This document shows, in pieces, positions 45,755 through 55,603 of a stretch of 64,000 bases of DNA. The notes below the pieces were generated by a model. It was not told where the DNA came from. It made no database searches and was given only the letters and a program-made list of their open reading frames with translations. Position 1 is the first letter of the stretch. Each line of letters starts with the position of its first letter. This DNA comes from Bryobacteraceae bacterium. GTDB lineage: Bacteria > Acidobacteriota > Terriglobia > Bryobacterales > Bryobacteraceae. The position numbers and the translations under genes were made by a program. Location: positions 606,737 to 670,736 of the forward strand of contig JANWVY010000002.1 in NCBI GenBank assembly GCA_025056455.1, read 5' to 3'.

Positions 45755-46693
45755 ATGCGTACGTCTCCCGTTCAACTCGCCGACTGGCGCGGCGTATTCC
45801 CCGTTCCTCCGCTCGCGCGAAAGGCCGGCGCCTCGCGCTCCCTGGATTTCGATGAGAACAACAAGCTCCTTCGCTACCTCGAAGCCGGCGGCATGACCCG
45901 TTTCCTCTATGGAGGGAACGCGTTTCTTTATCACCTGCCGCTTGCCGAATACGAAGCGTTACTGGACTGGCTCAACTCTCAACCTGACCATTACTGGTGC
46001 ATCCCGAGCGCTGGCCCATCCTTTGGGCGGCTAATGGATCAGGCGCCACTTTTGCGCCGCTACCGGTTTCCAGCCGTCATGCATCTTCCCTGCGGCGACC
46101 CGCGCGATGCCCAGGGCCTCGAGGCGGGATTGCGAGAATTTAACCAGGCCAGCGGTACGCCCCTCATCCTCTACTTGAAAGAAGAGAACAACTTCGGCGC
46201 GGATCTGGAAGCGGGATTAGACGCAGTGGCTCGCTTGGTGAGGGATGGGGTTTGCATTGGCATCAAATACGCCGTGGTGCGCAAGGATCCCGAAACAGAT
46301 CCTTATCTAGAAAGCTTGTTGAAGCGCGTGGATCGCAGAATCGTGCTGAGCGGAATTGGCGAGCGCCCAGCCCTTGCACATTTGCAGAAATTCGGTTTGC
46401 CGGGTTTCACTACAGGGAGCGGATGTCTTGCTCCAAGCTTGAGTAACCGCCTTCTTGAGGCTTGCCAGGCAGGCGAGGAGCAAACGGCACAGGAAATTCG
46501 CCAGCGCTTCCTCCCGCACGAGGATTTACGCGACGCTTGGGGACCGGCACGGGTGCTGCATGCCTCCGTGGCCTTAGCCGGCATTTGCGAAACGGGTCCC
46601 ATCCCGCCCTTCGTCACTGGTCTCCATGCCCAGCAACTCCAACAACTCGAACCGGTGGTGAAAGCTCTGGCGGAGCAGCCCGTCGCCGCTTAA
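45755..46693 (+). CDS. Dihydrodipicolinate synthase-like aldolase
   Basis: 312 residues of the DHDPS/NAL barrel family. Schiff-base lysine is in CIGIKYAVV, GGMTRFLYGGNAF carries the glycine turn, and ILYLKEENN follows. It lacks the GTTGE loop of true DapA, so lysine synthesis is improbable; a KDG-aldolase or related keto-acid enzyme is more likely. It stands alone downstream of ald, separated by 228 bases. The ATG at 45755 is preceded by GGAGGAAG. Confidence 0.85.
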   Translation: MRTSPVQLADWRGVFPVPPLARKAGASRSLDFDENNKLLRYLEAGGMTRFLYGGNAFLYHLPLAEYEALLDWLNSQPDHYWCIPSAGPSFGRLMDQAPLLRRYRFPAVMHLPCGDPRDAQGLEAGLREFNQASGTPLILYLKEENNFGADLEAGLDAVARLVRDGVCIGIKYAVVRKDPETDPYLESLLKRVDRRIVLSGIGERPALAHLQKFGLPGFTTGSGCLAPSLSNRLLEACQAGEEQTAQEIRQRFLPHEDLRDAWGPARVLHASVALAGICETGPIPPFVTGLHAQQLQQLEPVVKALAEQPVAA

Positions 46694-46728
46694 TCGAATT
46701 CGCCTTCAGAGGGATACAGGCGTCTCGC

Positions 46729-47178
46729 CTAGCGGTCTGCGGCGGCAAGTACTTCGTCCACCGACGGCTTGCCACGCCGCGCATACCGGATGATGCCGTC
46801 CTTGCCAATCAGGTAAACGGTACGCTTCACAATCAAGCCATTTGTACGATAGAGCCGGCCCACCTTCTGGCCTTCGTCCACCAAGAGTGGAAACGGAAAG
46901 CGGTGCTTTTGGCGGAAGCGAGCATGGCTCTCTGCGCCCTGCGGATTGATTCCGAACACCACAATGTTGTGATTCTGAAGCAGCTGCCAGCGGTCTCGAA
47001 ACTCACATAGCTGCTGGCGGCAAACCATCGTGTCATCTCCCGGATACCACACGAGAACCACGTTTTTCCCCCGCAACTGCTCCAAACTGACGAGAGAACC
47101 TTGTTCGTCGGGAAGCACAAACGGCGGAGCCTTGGATCCTACCGGAAGCGGATCAGAAAACAGCCAGCTCAATAGCAT
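46729..47178 (-). CDS. PrxQ/BCP-type peroxiredoxin
   Basis: 149 residues. Peroxidatic Cys in PGDDTMVC with the resolving Cys five residues later (C-x4-C, CRQQLC), the pattern of PrxQ/BCP. Start at the ATG 47178 gives a hydrophobic N-terminus (MLLSWLF), perhaps a membrane anchor; a TTG at 47196 adds six residues. It reduces peroxides with thioredoxin. It lies 63 bases after ntrX on the same strand, so it may belong to that operon. Confidence 0.87.
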   Translation of the reverse strand: MLLSWLFSDPLPVGSKAPPFVLPDEQGSLVSLEQLRGKNVVLVWYPGDDTMVCRQQLCEFRDRWQLLQNHNIVVFGINPQGAESHARFRQKHRFPFPLLVDEGQKVGRLYRTNGLIVKRTVYLIGKDGIIRYARRGKPSVDEVLAAADR

Positions 47179-47241
47179 GAAAATTGGCACAACCAACTCA
47201 AAGATGCGGCAGGCAGGCCAGGGGCGCCAGATTTTCTCATC

Positions 47242-48579
47242 CTACTCCCGGCGCAAGCCGAGCGCGCGAATCTTTTTGTGCAAATTGGTCCGCTCCATTC
47301 CCAGAGCTCGCGCGGTTGCCGAAACATTCCAGTCGTTCTGGTCGAGTGCTCGCAACAGCAGCTCCCGCTCGGCGGCTTCTCTGGCCTCCTGTAAGCAAGA
47401 GCGCGGGGATCCGTCCCGTGGAAGGCGAATTTCCATTGGTACCGATGCCGCCCCCAGGCGGTCCGAAGGCGCGAGAATTGCCATTCGTTCCACCGTATTC
47501 CGGAGCTCGCGCGCATTTCCCGGCCAAGAATAAGCTTCCAGAAGCTCGAGCGCACTTTCCTCAAGCACCTTCGGCCGGAAGTTATTCCGCCGGCAGAATT
47601 CGGACAGGAAATATTCCGCCAACGGCCGGATGTCGGCCAGGCGCTCCCGCAGCGGCGGCACGCGAATGGGCATCACGCAAAGCCGGTAGTAGAGGTCCTC
47701 ACGAAACTTCTCCCGCCGCACCATCTCTTCCAGATCGCGATTCGTGGCGGCAACCACGCGCACTTGAACACGAATCGCCCGTTCGCCTCCTACGCGGTGA
47801 AATTCGCCTTCCTGCAGCACTCGTAACAACTTGGCCTGCGAATTTGGATGCAAGTCCCCCACTTCATCGAGAAACAGCGTTCCCCCATCAGCGAGTTCGA
47901 ATTTCCCCCGCCGCAGAGAACTGGCACCCGTAAAACTTCCTTTTTCATGCCCAAAAAGCTCGCTTTCGAGGAGCTCCGTGGGGATCGCAGCACAGTTCAC
48001 CTTCACGAATGGACCTGAAACAAACGGGCTGTGTTCATGGATATGTTCTGCAAGCAGCTCTTTTCCGGTACCCGACTCGCCAATCAAGAGCACACGGGCG
48101 TCGGAGCGCGCAGCAAGTGTTGCCTGTTCGACAACTCGCTGAAAGGCGGTACTCACGCCGATCATCCGCGGCCTGCCACCTAGCTGTTCTCGTAGCGCTT
48201 CGTTTTCCCGCCGCAGCGAGGAATGTTCAAGCGCATGCCGGATGGCAAGCAGGACGCGTTCCCTTCCCAACGGCTTTTCTAGAAAATCGAACGCTCCGAT
48301 GCGTACCGCTTCAACCGCGTCTGCAATTGTGCCGTGGCCGGAGATCATCACCACGGGCGTTGAGGACCCAGACTGGCGCAACTTGCGCAGAAGATCAATT
48401 CCGTTGCCATCCGGCAAGCGCACATCCAGCAGGTATAAATCTGCAGCCGGATCCTGAGCCTGCCACTCCGCTGCCGAGCGACAAACCGTGACGGCAAAAC
48501 CCTCATTGCGCAAGATCCACTCTAACGAGCGTCCGATATTCTCTTCGTCGTCAACAACTACAATTCGCTTGGCGCACAT
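47242..48579 (-). CDS. Sigma54-dependent response regulator, NtrX-like
   Basis: 445 residues: receiver with phospho-acceptor Asp52 (LYLLDVRLPDG), AAA+ domain with Walker A GESGTGKE, sigma54-contact loop EKGSFTGAS (a GSFTGA variant of GAFTGA), Walker B FLDEVGD, and Fis-type helix-turn-helix (NVSATARALGMERTNLHKKI). It activates sigma54 promoters when phosphorylated. The start overlaps the kinase gene by 22 bases, so the two form a pair. Confidence 0.94.
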   Translation of the reverse strand: MCAKRIVVVDDEENIGRSLEWILRNEGFAVTVCRSAAEWQAQDPAADLYLLDVRLPDGNGIDLLRKLRQSGSSTPVVMISGHGTIADAVEAVRIGAFDFLEKPLGRERVLLAIRHALEHSSLRRENEALREQLGGRPRMIGVSTAFQRVVEQATLAARSDARVLLIGESGTGKELLAEHIHEHSPFVSGPFVKVNCAAIPTELLESELFGHEKGSFTGASSLRRGKFELADGGTLFLDEVGDLHPNSQAKLLRVLQEGEFHRVGGERAIRVQVRVVAATNRDLEEMVRREKFREDLYYRLCVMPIRVPPLRERLADIRPLAEYFLSEFCRRNNFRPKVLEESALELLEAYSWPGNARELRNTVERMAILAPSDRLGAASVPMEIRLPRDGSPRSCLQEAREAAERELLLRALDQNDWNVSATARALGMERTNLHKKIRALGLRRE

Positions 48580-50012
48580 TTTATCCCTTGCGTCGCAACC
48601 TGCGTCTCCACTGGCGACAAAGCAGCAGGCAGAGTAAACCGGAACGCCGCTCCGGAAAGCTGGCTGTCAATGAATGCTAAATCTCCTCCAGAAAGCAGGG
48701 CGCTCTTGTGGGCGATTGAAAGCCCCAAGCCCATTCCCGACTTCTTGAAGGAAATCGTCGGTTGAAACAGCGTCTCGCGCGCGTGGCGGCTTAAGCCTGG
48801 ACCCGAGTCGTGGACTTCAAAGGCAACCCGGCCCCCCGACTGCTCCGTCAAAATCAGCACAACCCCTCCAGCACCAGCAGCCTCAGCCGCATTCTCCAAC
48901 AGATTGGTCAGCACGACGCGAATCAAGTCTTGATCCGCCTGGACTCGAGGACGTTCCGGCGACAGTTGCAAGCGGTAAATCACCTCCGGGTGTGCCGCAC
49001 GAAGAAAACTGACGCGCTCTTCTACCACCTGGTTCAGATCCAAGAGCGACTGATGGACTGGCGGTTCCGCCGCAAGCTCGCTGAAGGCGCGTACGCGCCG
49101 TTCAAGCCGCATCACTTCATCCACGATAATCTGCGCGGCTTGGTCAAATTCGGCGCGATGTTCGGCAGCGAGGCGCTCGCCATAGCGGGAGACCATCTCT
49201 TCCACGGTCAGGCGGATGGGCGTTAGCGAGTTTTTCATTTCGTGCGCCATTTTTCGCCCCACGGCCTGCCAGCTGCTTAATCGGGTGAGCAGGATCAGCC
49301 GCTGCTCGCTATTTTCAAGCTGTTCGGCCATGTGGTTGAAAGCCAGGAGCGCTTCGCCGAGCTCGTCACGGCTGGCGCTTGCCAGGCGCACTTGCCGCTG
49401 GCCCGCTGCCACTTGTCGCAAGGCGTCGGTAAGCTGCTGGACCGGTTTCGCAATGCGATAAGCAAACAACACCATAATGGCTACTGCCACCACCGCCGCC
49501 GCGACCGCCACTAGAAGCAAGGCGAAGAGAAACCCGCGGCGCAGGTCGCGGCTCCGGCTCAACTCAACGCGCGCCCGCGATTTGCCCACTAGGGCCGAGA
49601 TCTTCCCCATCTCCAGACCTCCCAGCCGCCGCACGTAGCGCCAGACGCCATCTTCCCGCCGGAGGAAGTAATGCAGCTCGCTTCCAGACGGTCCGCCCGC
49701 GAGAAAACGTTCTGACTCGCCACTTTCCCAAAACTCCAGAATCTCCCTCGGCCAGCTCTGCCGGCGATCGAGAAAAAACCGCGCAGGCTGCTGCTTGCCT
49801 GCCTCCACGTCGGCTCGTAAGGCCTCTTTTCCCTGCTGGTAATACTCGCGTCCGACCTTTTCGAGAGCTTGCGATAAATCCTCGATCTCTCGCGTAGAAG
49901 CAAGCGAGAGCGAACGTTCGAGCAACGAAGCCGTCACCCAGAGGGTCACCGTCAAGGGCGCGAGCGTTGTCACCAGAAAGGCTGCCAAAAGCCGGTTCCG
50001 CAGGCGTCTCAT
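48558..50012 (-). CDS. Sensor histidine kinase, NtrY-like
   Basis: 484 residues with two membrane helices (about residues 7-31 and 160-180) around a periplasmic sensor, then a HAMP region (RIAKPVQQLTDALRQVAAGQ), phospho-acceptor His in KMAHEMKNSLTPI, N box LTNLLENAAEA, G1 DSGPGL and G2 GMGLGLSIAHK. The HEMKNSLTPI box is characteristic of NtrY-like kinases. It overlaps ntrX by 22 bases, and one base overlaps the DUF4390-like gene (TGATG). Confidence 0.94.
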   Translation of the reverse strand: MRRLRNRLLAAFLVTTLAPLTVTLWVTASLLERSLSLASTREIEDLSQALEKVGREYYQQGKEALRADVEAGKQQPARFFLDRRQSWPREILEFWESGESERFLAGGPSGSELHYFLRREDGVWRYVRRLGGLEMGKISALVGKSRARVELSRSRDLRRGFLFALLLVAVAAAVVAVAIMVLFAYRIAKPVQQLTDALRQVAAGQRQVRLASASRDELGEALLAFNHMAEQLENSEQRLILLTRLSSWQAVGRKMAHEMKNSLTPIRLTVEEMVSRYGERLAAEHRAEFDQAAQIIVDEVMRLERRVRAFSELAAEPPVHQSLLDLNQVVEERVSFLRAAHPEVIYRLQLSPERPRVQADQDLIRVVLTNLLENAAEAAGAGGVVLILTEQSGGRVAFEVHDSGPGLSRHARETLFQPTISFKKSGMGLGLSIAHKSALLSGGDLAFIDSQLSGAAFRFTLPAALSPVETQVATQGIKCAPSEL

Positions 50013-50596
50013 CAGGACCCCTTCCTATAATCGGCAATTCGGATAGGCCCGCGTCGGAGCGTCCACTTGCTTTGCGCCGGATGGGACGTACGGCTGAAGA
50101 TTTCAATCAAAGCGGCAAGGCTGATCCCGCTCTGCGTCGCTAGCGGCCGAGATTCGGCCACGTCTTCGGCTCGGACATCCAGTTGTACCGTCACCCATCG
50201 ATCGGGATCCAGCTTGTCCGTAGCGAGTATTAAGTTTTCCAGGCACCAAGCCTCCGTCGCCGGCTGGGTGAGGTGGGAGACGGACTTCATGGGGCGCTGC
50301 TCGCGCGCCATTCGCACAACCGCGAAGCGCTCCTCCCACAAGTCGTAGCTCACAAGAAAGCGTTCGGCAGTCCGTTGGAACGGGAGCTCACCGGCAAGCA
50401 GGGAAAGCTGAAAATCGAAAGCCACGGCGCTGCCATTGCGCAGCCGCTCCAGGGCGCGACCAGCCAGAAAGTGAAACTGTGGAGCCGCGATGCGGATTTC
50501 GCGCCCGTTCCAACTAATTTGCAAGTCTTGACCGCGCAAGTCGCCCGCCGCCACCCGCAACAGCACCATGGCTACCAGCAACACGAGGCGAAGCAT
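50012..50596 (-). CDS. DUF4390-like secreted protein
   Basis: 194 residues with a signal peptide (MLRLVLLVAMVLLRVAAG). The body is beta-rich (LQISWNGREIRIAAPQFHF, AVAFDFQLSLLAGELPF, RFLVSYDLWEERFAV) and fits the DUF4390 pattern. Position just before NtrY/NtrX agrees with the known DUF4390-ntrYX neighbourhood of proteobacteria. I chose the ATG at 50596 with GAGG upstream; one at 50665 would overlap the Omp85 gene. It may report envelope state to NtrY; that is inference. Confidence 0.72.
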   Translation of the reverse strand: MLRLVLLVAMVLLRVAAGDLRGQDLQISWNGREIRIAAPQFHFLAGRALERLRNGSAVAFDFQLSLLAGELPFQRTAERFLVSYDLWEERFAVVRMAREQRPMKSVSHLTQPATEAWCLENLILATDKLDPDRWVTVQLDVRAEDVAESRPLATQSGISLAALIEIFSRTSHPAQSKWTLRRGPIRIADYRKGS

Positions 50597-50640
50597 GATG
50601 AAGGCCTCGCGCACAGGCGCTTCCTCGCTTGAAGGTGGCA

Positions 50641-52197
50641 TCAGAAATTCATCCCGATTATCCAAATGGGTTCGATGCGGCCGTCGCGAATGGGAAACGC
50701 TAGGAGAACCGAGAATGCCTCACGCTTTGGACCAGTCGTCAGGCCAGCTGCAAGCGAGTGGCGAACCTTGCCCGGCTCACCGTCCACACTCACGCTCGCC
50801 GGACCCTGAAGTGCTCCCACATCGTAGACCATCCGAAACCACCCCTTGCGGTAATCCAAGGAACCGTGAGCGATTCGGCTGCCGCCTAGCGGAGCGATGT
50901 CGAACTTGTTCCAACCTCGCAGAGTGTTCAGGTTGCCGAGGACAAACCGCTCAAATAGAGGAGCACGCCCGTTCAAAAAACCCGCGGTGAAAGCGGCGGT
51001 GATGGTTTCTCGACCTCTTTCAAGCTGGTAAGAAGCTTCGAGGGCGTGGCGCGTGTAGGTGAAATCGCTGCCCAAAAAACTGGTGGCCGCGCGGAGGTGA
51101 TAGCCTGCGTTGAGGGCTTGCGTCCCGAAACCGGGAAGCTGCCACCGCTGTTCAAGGCGCAGAGATGAATTCAGCGTGTGGGCAGTCTCATAGCGCGCGG
51201 CCGGAAACTGAGTTTGAAACCTCTGGAGACTGATCCCTGCCGCGAGAGTGACCGCGCCGATCACCACTTCCAAACCCGGCGAGAAGGCTTGCCGCTTGCG
51301 GTAGATTCCTGGAACGGATTCCTCTCCCTGCCGCCGGTCCCCGTCGCCTGCCGACAGCCGCCGGAGCGATTCCTCCACAGCGGGATTCCATTGCGAGCGC
51401 CAGCTTTCCGCAACAAAGCCCAGTCGCAGCCGATCATCCACCAGCCGGCGAAAAAGGCTTGCCCGCAGACCCGAGTAGCGCTCCACGCGATCGTTGTGAT
51501 CCGTAAGAATTCCCGCCTGCAAGTCAAAGCTCTCGCTCGCAAGCTTCACATCACCCCCGAACGTGAAATTCTGCTTCGAATGATAGGCAAGCCTCGGCAG
51601 CACGACATCGGAGCGGCGGCGAGTTCGTTCCACCTCGTAGACGATCCGGATAGAGTCTGGTTTGGAACCCCTCACCACCCGCTGAGTGATCCGGTAACCT
51701 TCGAGCTCTTCCCGCAAGCGGCGCAACAGCCGGTCGGATTGCTGCGGGTTGAACTGGCGGCCGACCATCGCCTTCAGCTCGGCTCGGAGGGCATCACTCA
51801 ACCGTTGTTGATAAGGAACAGGAAGTTCAACTGCTTCTACCATGTAACGCGAGTTCACATTCGTTGGATCAGCCGCCGCCTCTGCGACCAGGGCCTCAAA
51901 CACCACGCGGATTCTTCCTGGCAAGCTCCCGGCAGCGGTTCTCACCGCGAGGCGATAGTCTTGCAACTCCTCTTTTAGGCGCCAGAGCAAAGACTCAACG
52001 CGGGCCTCCTCATAAGCCATGCCCACCAGCAGTTGCAGCTCACGCCTCAGGTCGCCGCTTAAACGCGTTTCCAGCCGCGAGGGCACCTCAACGCCCTCCA
52101 CCACGGTTGTGTAGGGGACGTTTGTCGCCGCCTCCTGGTTCCAGGCGGGTGCAGGGAACAGAAACAGACACGCAAGCAACAGACCGACAGTCTCCAT
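50641..52197 (-). CDS. Omp85-family outer membrane protein (POTRA plus barrel)
   Basis: 518 residues with a signal peptide (METVGLLLACLFLFPAPA). Two repeated modules of about 80 residues (EGVEVPSRLETRLSGDLRR and AVELPVPYQQRLSDALRA, each with QxxxLLxRLxxEL) are POTRA-like. The barrel includes NLNTLRGWNKFD, equivalent to the VRGY motif of Omp85 lid loop, and ends with an aromatic residue (GMNF). It could insert outer membrane proteins or transport lipid, as BamA/TamA relatives do. It is followed by the DUF4390-like gene and ntrYX. A start at 52287 is possible but has no signal peptide. Confidence 0.83.
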   Translation of the reverse strand: METVGLLLACLFLFPAPAWNQEAATNVPYTTVVEGVEVPSRLETRLSGDLRRELQLLVGMAYEEARVESLLWRLKEELQDYRLAVRTAAGSLPGRIRVVFEALVAEAAADPTNVNSRYMVEAVELPVPYQQRLSDALRAELKAMVGRQFNPQQSDRLLRRLREELEGYRITQRVVRGSKPDSIRIVYEVERTRRRSDVVLPRLAYHSKQNFTFGGDVKLASESFDLQAGILTDHNDRVERYSGLRASLFRRLVDDRLRLGFVAESWRSQWNPAVEESLRRLSAGDGDRRQGEESVPGIYRKRQAFSPGLEVVIGAVTLAAGISLQRFQTQFPAARYETAHTLNSSLRLEQRWQLPGFGTQALNAGYHLRAATSFLGSDFTYTRHALEASYQLERGRETITAAFTAGFLNGRAPLFERFVLGNLNTLRGWNKFDIAPLGGSRIAHGSLDYRKGWFRMVYDVGALQGPASVSVDGEPGKVRHSLAAGLTTGPKREAFSVLLAFPIRDGRIEPIWIIGMNF

Positions 52198-52311
52198 GCG
52201 CAGACCGTCTGTGCAGACAGCCTTCCAAACTCTAAGTTTCTGAAAATAAAAAGAGAGGCAGGCGATGCCGATGTGCCCGTGGTTCACACTGTGACGGCGC
52301 GGCGCAACGGC

Positions 52312-53241
52312 TCAGGCCCCTGCACCTGGCTGACCGTCAACACAGGCCAACGTTTTTAATTGCTCCGGCACGCTTGCCGCGCGTTCAAACACCTCTCGCA
52401 GCGCGCCATCTTCGAGATGGTCCCGGGCCGACTCTAGCAGACTTACGTAAACGCCCAAGACTTCCCGGATCGCCTCTCGGTTTGTGCGGAAGATGTCGTT
52501 CCAAACCTCAAACGGACTTCCCGCTAGGCGGGTCATGTCCGCTAGGCCGCCACCGGAGACGGCCAGGTATTGGAGATCGGGAATCTCCTGAAGGATGGTG
52601 GAAGCGAGCGCCGTTGACACGAGTTGAGGCAAGTGAGAGGTGAGAGCCACGACCTTATCATGCGTGGCGGCATCCATGATGAGCGTCCGCGCGCCAAAAT
52701 CCGCCAGAATTTGGCGCAGAAGCTGAACACTCGGCAGCGAGTTTGCTTCGGGCGCTTCGGGCGTCAGAATGTAGCTGCGCCCGGAGAACAGCCCGGCCTC
52801 CGCCGTTCGTACGCCCCGCGTGGCCTTTCCGGCCATGGGATGACCCCCGACAAACATTCCAGGTGGAAAATATTTCGCCGCCTCCCTCACAATCCGCGAT
52901 TTCGTGCTTCCGGCGTCGGTCACCACAGCATGCGCGCGGACCCAGGCGGCAATGCGCGGCAAAGCATCCAAGATGCGCTGGATGGGATGCGCCAAGTAGA
53001 TCAAATCCGAACGCGAGACGGCTTGTTCGAGCTCTGCTCCCTCATCGATTACACCTAAGGCAAGGGCCTCCTCGAGGGTGCGAGGCGAGCTGACCCCCAG
53101 AATCTCCCCCTCGTATCCCGCCTTCCGCAGCGCCAGGGCAAAGGAGCCCCCAATGAGCCCGACCCCAATAATCGAGACGGTTTGCAGGCGCTGCCGCCAG
53201 TCACCGCGAGGCCTTTCATTCTGTTCGAAGAGCTCCGTCAT
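52312..53241 (-). CDS. tyrA: Prephenate dehydrogenase
   Basis: 309 residues with Rossmann motif IIGVGLIGGSFALAL, VVTDAGSTKS, the substrate motif GGHPMAGKATRG and a helical C-terminus (LASTILQEIPDLQYLAVSGG). It makes 4-hydroxyphenylpyruvate for tyrosine with NAD. It follows the chorismate mutase after 31 bases, so the two successive steps chorismate to prephenate to hydroxyphenylpyruvate are encoded together. Confidence 0.94.
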   Translation of the reverse strand: MTELFEQNERPRGDWRQRLQTVSIIGVGLIGGSFALALRKAGYEGEILGVSSPRTLEEALALGVIDEGAELEQAVSRSDLIYLAHPIQRILDALPRIAAWVRAHAVVTDAGSTKSRIVREAAKYFPPGMFVGGHPMAGKATRGVRTAEAGLFSGRSYILTPEAPEANSLPSVQLLRQILADFGARTLIMDAATHDKVVALTSHLPQLVSTALASTILQEIPDLQYLAVSGGGLADMTRLAGSPFEVWNDIFRTNREAIREVLGVYVSLLESARDHLEDGALREVFERAASVPEQLKTLACVDGQPGAGA

Positions 53242-53272
53242 TTAGGCTGCCCGCCGCACTCTTGCGCCCGTC

Positions 53273-53584
53273 TCATTTCTGCGCTTGCTGGGCGTCATCT
53301 GGCCAGCGCTCACTTTGCAATGTGCGCATCTCTTCAATAATTCGCTCAAATACGCGGCGGACGGCTTCTTGTGAGAGCGGACCACGGTTATTCCGGGCAA
53401 GATTGCGATACACATCGTCTTCTCGCTTCGGTTCATAAATCGGCAAACGGAGCTGGCGTTTGATGCGGCCGATCTCTTCCACGACCTCAGTACGCTGGTT
53501 AATCAGCTCGAGAATGGCGACATCGATTTCATCGATGCGAGCGCGGTGTCGTGCGAGCTGGCGTTGAGCTTCCTCGAAGGTCAT
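53273..53584 (-). CDS. aroQ: Chorismate mutase, AroQ type
   Basis: 103 residues, all helical. Type II mutase motifs: RIDEIDVAILELINQRTEVV (Arg and Asp of helix 1), GRIKRQLRLPIYEPKREDD (Lys/Arg site) and FERIIEEMR. It is a stand-alone domain of usual length. Its ATG overlaps the trpA stop (ATGA), so translation is coupled. It directs chorismate away from tryptophan towards phenylalanine and tyrosine. Confidence 0.94.
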   Translation of the reverse strand: MTFEEAQRQLARHRARIDEIDVAILELINQRTEVVEEIGRIKRQLRLPIYEPKREDDVYRNLARNNRGPLSQEAVRRVFERIIEEMRTLQSERWPDDAQQAQK

Positions 53585-54393
53585 TTCGGCACTCCTGCCC
53601 GAACTGGCATGGCAGAGGAAAGACTGCGCGCGAAGGTTTCTAGCTTCCCTTCCAAATCCGAGCTAGAAGCATACCGCTCCACCAAACGCACGAAGGCACT
53701 GCCCACCACGACCCCATCTGCAAGCGCGCCGACCTTGGCTACTTGCTCGGGCGTAGAAATGCCAAACCCTACCGCAAGAGGAAGTGTGGTGATCTTGCGC
53801 AGGCTAGCCACCAGCTCGTGAATGGACTCCGATAGCGACTCCCGCTCACCCGTGACGCCTGTTCGCGAGACCAGGTACACAAAGCCAGAGGAGTGTTCTG
53901 CAACGAGCGCCAGGCGGCGGGGAGGACTGGTTGGGGAAGCTAGAAACACAGTATCAAGTCCTGCTCGTCGCATTTCCGGAGCGAGCGATCCTGCTTCCTC
54001 GACGCTCAAATCGGTCAGCAAAACGCCATCAATACCAGACTTTTTGGCATCGCGGGCCAGGGCGGCGGATCCGTAGCGGAGCACAGGGTTGAGATAGGAG
54101 AACAATAGCAGCGGAATTTCGGAATGCTTGCGGATCTCTTCTGCCATCTCGAGGACGAGCGGAAGCGTTGTGCCAGCCGCGAGCGACCGCTCCGAGGCTG
54201 CTTGAATGACGGGACCATCGGCGATGGGATCGGAAAACGGCACACCGAGTTCGATGAGGTCGACGCCTCCCCGTTCGAGCGCCGCGGCCAGCCTTGGCGT
54301 GTGTTCTGGCGTCGGATCGCCGGCCGTAAGGTAGGCAATCAATGCCGGCCGCCCTTGCTGCCGCTTGCGCTCAAACAGCGAACGAATGCGCAT
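53581..54393 (-). CDS. trpA: Tryptophan synthase alpha subunit
   Basis: 270 residues. [12 protein letters not shown], catalytic Glu in [11 protein letters not shown] and [13 protein letters not shown] mark the active site. It cleaves indole-3-glycerol phosphate to indole. Start at ATG 54393 ([10 protein letters not shown]) overlaps the end of trpB by 23 bases; the frame is open further upstream within trpB but has no family similarity. Confidence 0.95.
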   Translation of the reverse strand: MRIRSLFERKRQQGRPALIAYLTAGDPTPEHTPRLAAALERGGVDLIELGVPFSDPIADGPVIQAASERSLAAGTTLPLVLEMAEEIRKHSEIPLLLFSYLNPVLRYGSAALARDAKKSGIDGVLLTDLSVEEAGSLAPEMRRAGLDTVFLASPTSPPRRLALVAEHSSGFVYLVSRTGVTGERESLSESIHELVASLRKITTLPLAVGFGISTPEQVAKVGALADGVVVGSAFVRLVERYASSSDLEGKLETFARSLSSAMPVRAGVPK

Positions 54394-55603
54394 AGTCTGA
54401 ACCTTGTGCGTCAAGTTCGGGGAAATTTTCGCGGTAGATGTCGATGTCTTTGTCACCGCGCCCCGAAAGGTTGACCAAAAACAACTCACCCTTGGCCTTT
54501 GGAGCGCGTTTGATCGCCTCAGCCACGGCGTGCGCCGACTCTAAAGCAGGAATCATTCCTTCTAGGCGCGCAAGCGTGCGGGCCGCCTCCAAGGCTTCCT
54601 CGTCCGTCGCCGATGTATATTCTGCCCGCCGTTGTTGGTGAAGCCAGGCGTGCTCCGGACCCACAAGCGCGTAATCCAGACCGGCAGAAACCGAGTGCGT
54701 CAACGACACCTGCCCGTCCTCATCCTGAAGCAAGTAGCTATAGGCGCCGTGGAGCACCCCCGGCGAACCCCCTGCAAATCGCGCGGCGTGTTCTCCTAGG
54801 CGGCGCCCCTTGCCTCCTGCCTCCACGCCAACCAGCTTGACCCCAGAATCGGGAATGAAGGCATGGAAAATTCCAATCGCGTTGCTGCCGCCTCCCACAC
54901 AGGCGTAAACCGCATCCGGCAGCCGGCCTTCGGATTGCAGAATCTGCTCTCGCGCTTCCTCGCCAATGCAGCGGTGAAAATCGCGAACAATGAGGGGGTA
55001 GGGATGCGCTCCCAAAGCTGAGCCAAGCAAATAGTAAGTCGTCGAGACGTTGGTCACCCAATCGCGCATGGCTTCGCTAATGGCGTCCTTGAGCGTACGG
55101 CTGCCGCTGGCGACGCCCACCACCCGCGCCCCTAACATGCGCATGCGGAACACATTGAGCCGCTGGCGCCGCATGTCCTCCTCACCCATATAGACCACGC
55201 ACTCCAGCCCAAACAGAGCGCACACCGTAGCCGTGGCCACACCGTGCTGTCCAGCTCCCGTTTCGGCGATGATGCGCCGCTTGCCCATACGGCGCGCCAG
55301 AAGGGCTTGACCCAAACAATTGTTAATCTTATGGGCTCCCGTGTGCAGCAGATCTTCGCGCTTGAAATAAATCTTGGCTCCGCCTAAGGACTCGCTCAGC
55401 CTCTGGGCATAAAACAGCGGAGTCGGACGGCCAGCATAGTTTGCTAGTAACGCCTTTAGCTCTCGCTGAAAACTCTCATCGGCTCGCGCTTGCTCATAGG
55501 CTTGCTCGATTTCTTCAAGCGGCGCCATCAGGGTTTCTGGGACGTAGCGCCCGCCAAACTCTCCAAAATGACCTCTGGCATCCGGTAGAGCAATCATCTC
55601 CAT
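54371..55603 (-). CDS. trpB: Tryptophan synthase beta subunit
   Basis: 410 residues, PLP enzyme: Schiff-base lysine in [35 protein letters not shown] and the phosphate loop [10 protein letters not shown]. It condenses indole with serine. Overlaps trpF start by 10 bases and trpA by 23, consistent with translational coupling. Confidence 0.96.
   Translation of the reverse strand: MEMIALPDARGHFGEFGGRYVPETLMAPLEEIEQAYEQARADESFQRELKALLANYAGRPTPLFYAQRLSESLGGAKIYFKREDLLHTGAHKINNCLGQALLARRMGKRRIIAETGAGQHGVATATVCALFGLECVVYMGEEDMRRQRLNVFRMRMLGARVVGVASGSRTLKDAISEAMRDWVTNVSTTYYLLGSALGAHPYPLIVRDFHRCIGEEAREQILQSEGRLPDAVYACVGGGSNAIGIFHAFIPDSGVKLVGVEAGGKGRRLGEHAARFAGGSPGVLHGAYSYLLQDEDGQVSLTHSVSAGLDYALVGPEHAWLHQQRRAEYTSATDEEALEAARTLARLEGMIPALESAHAVAEAIKRAPKAKGELFLVNLSGRGDKDIDIYRENFPELDAQGSDYAHSFAV

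Noticed and set aside
54394-54489. Longer start for trpA
   Set aside because: Would lie inside trpB and adds residues without family similarity.
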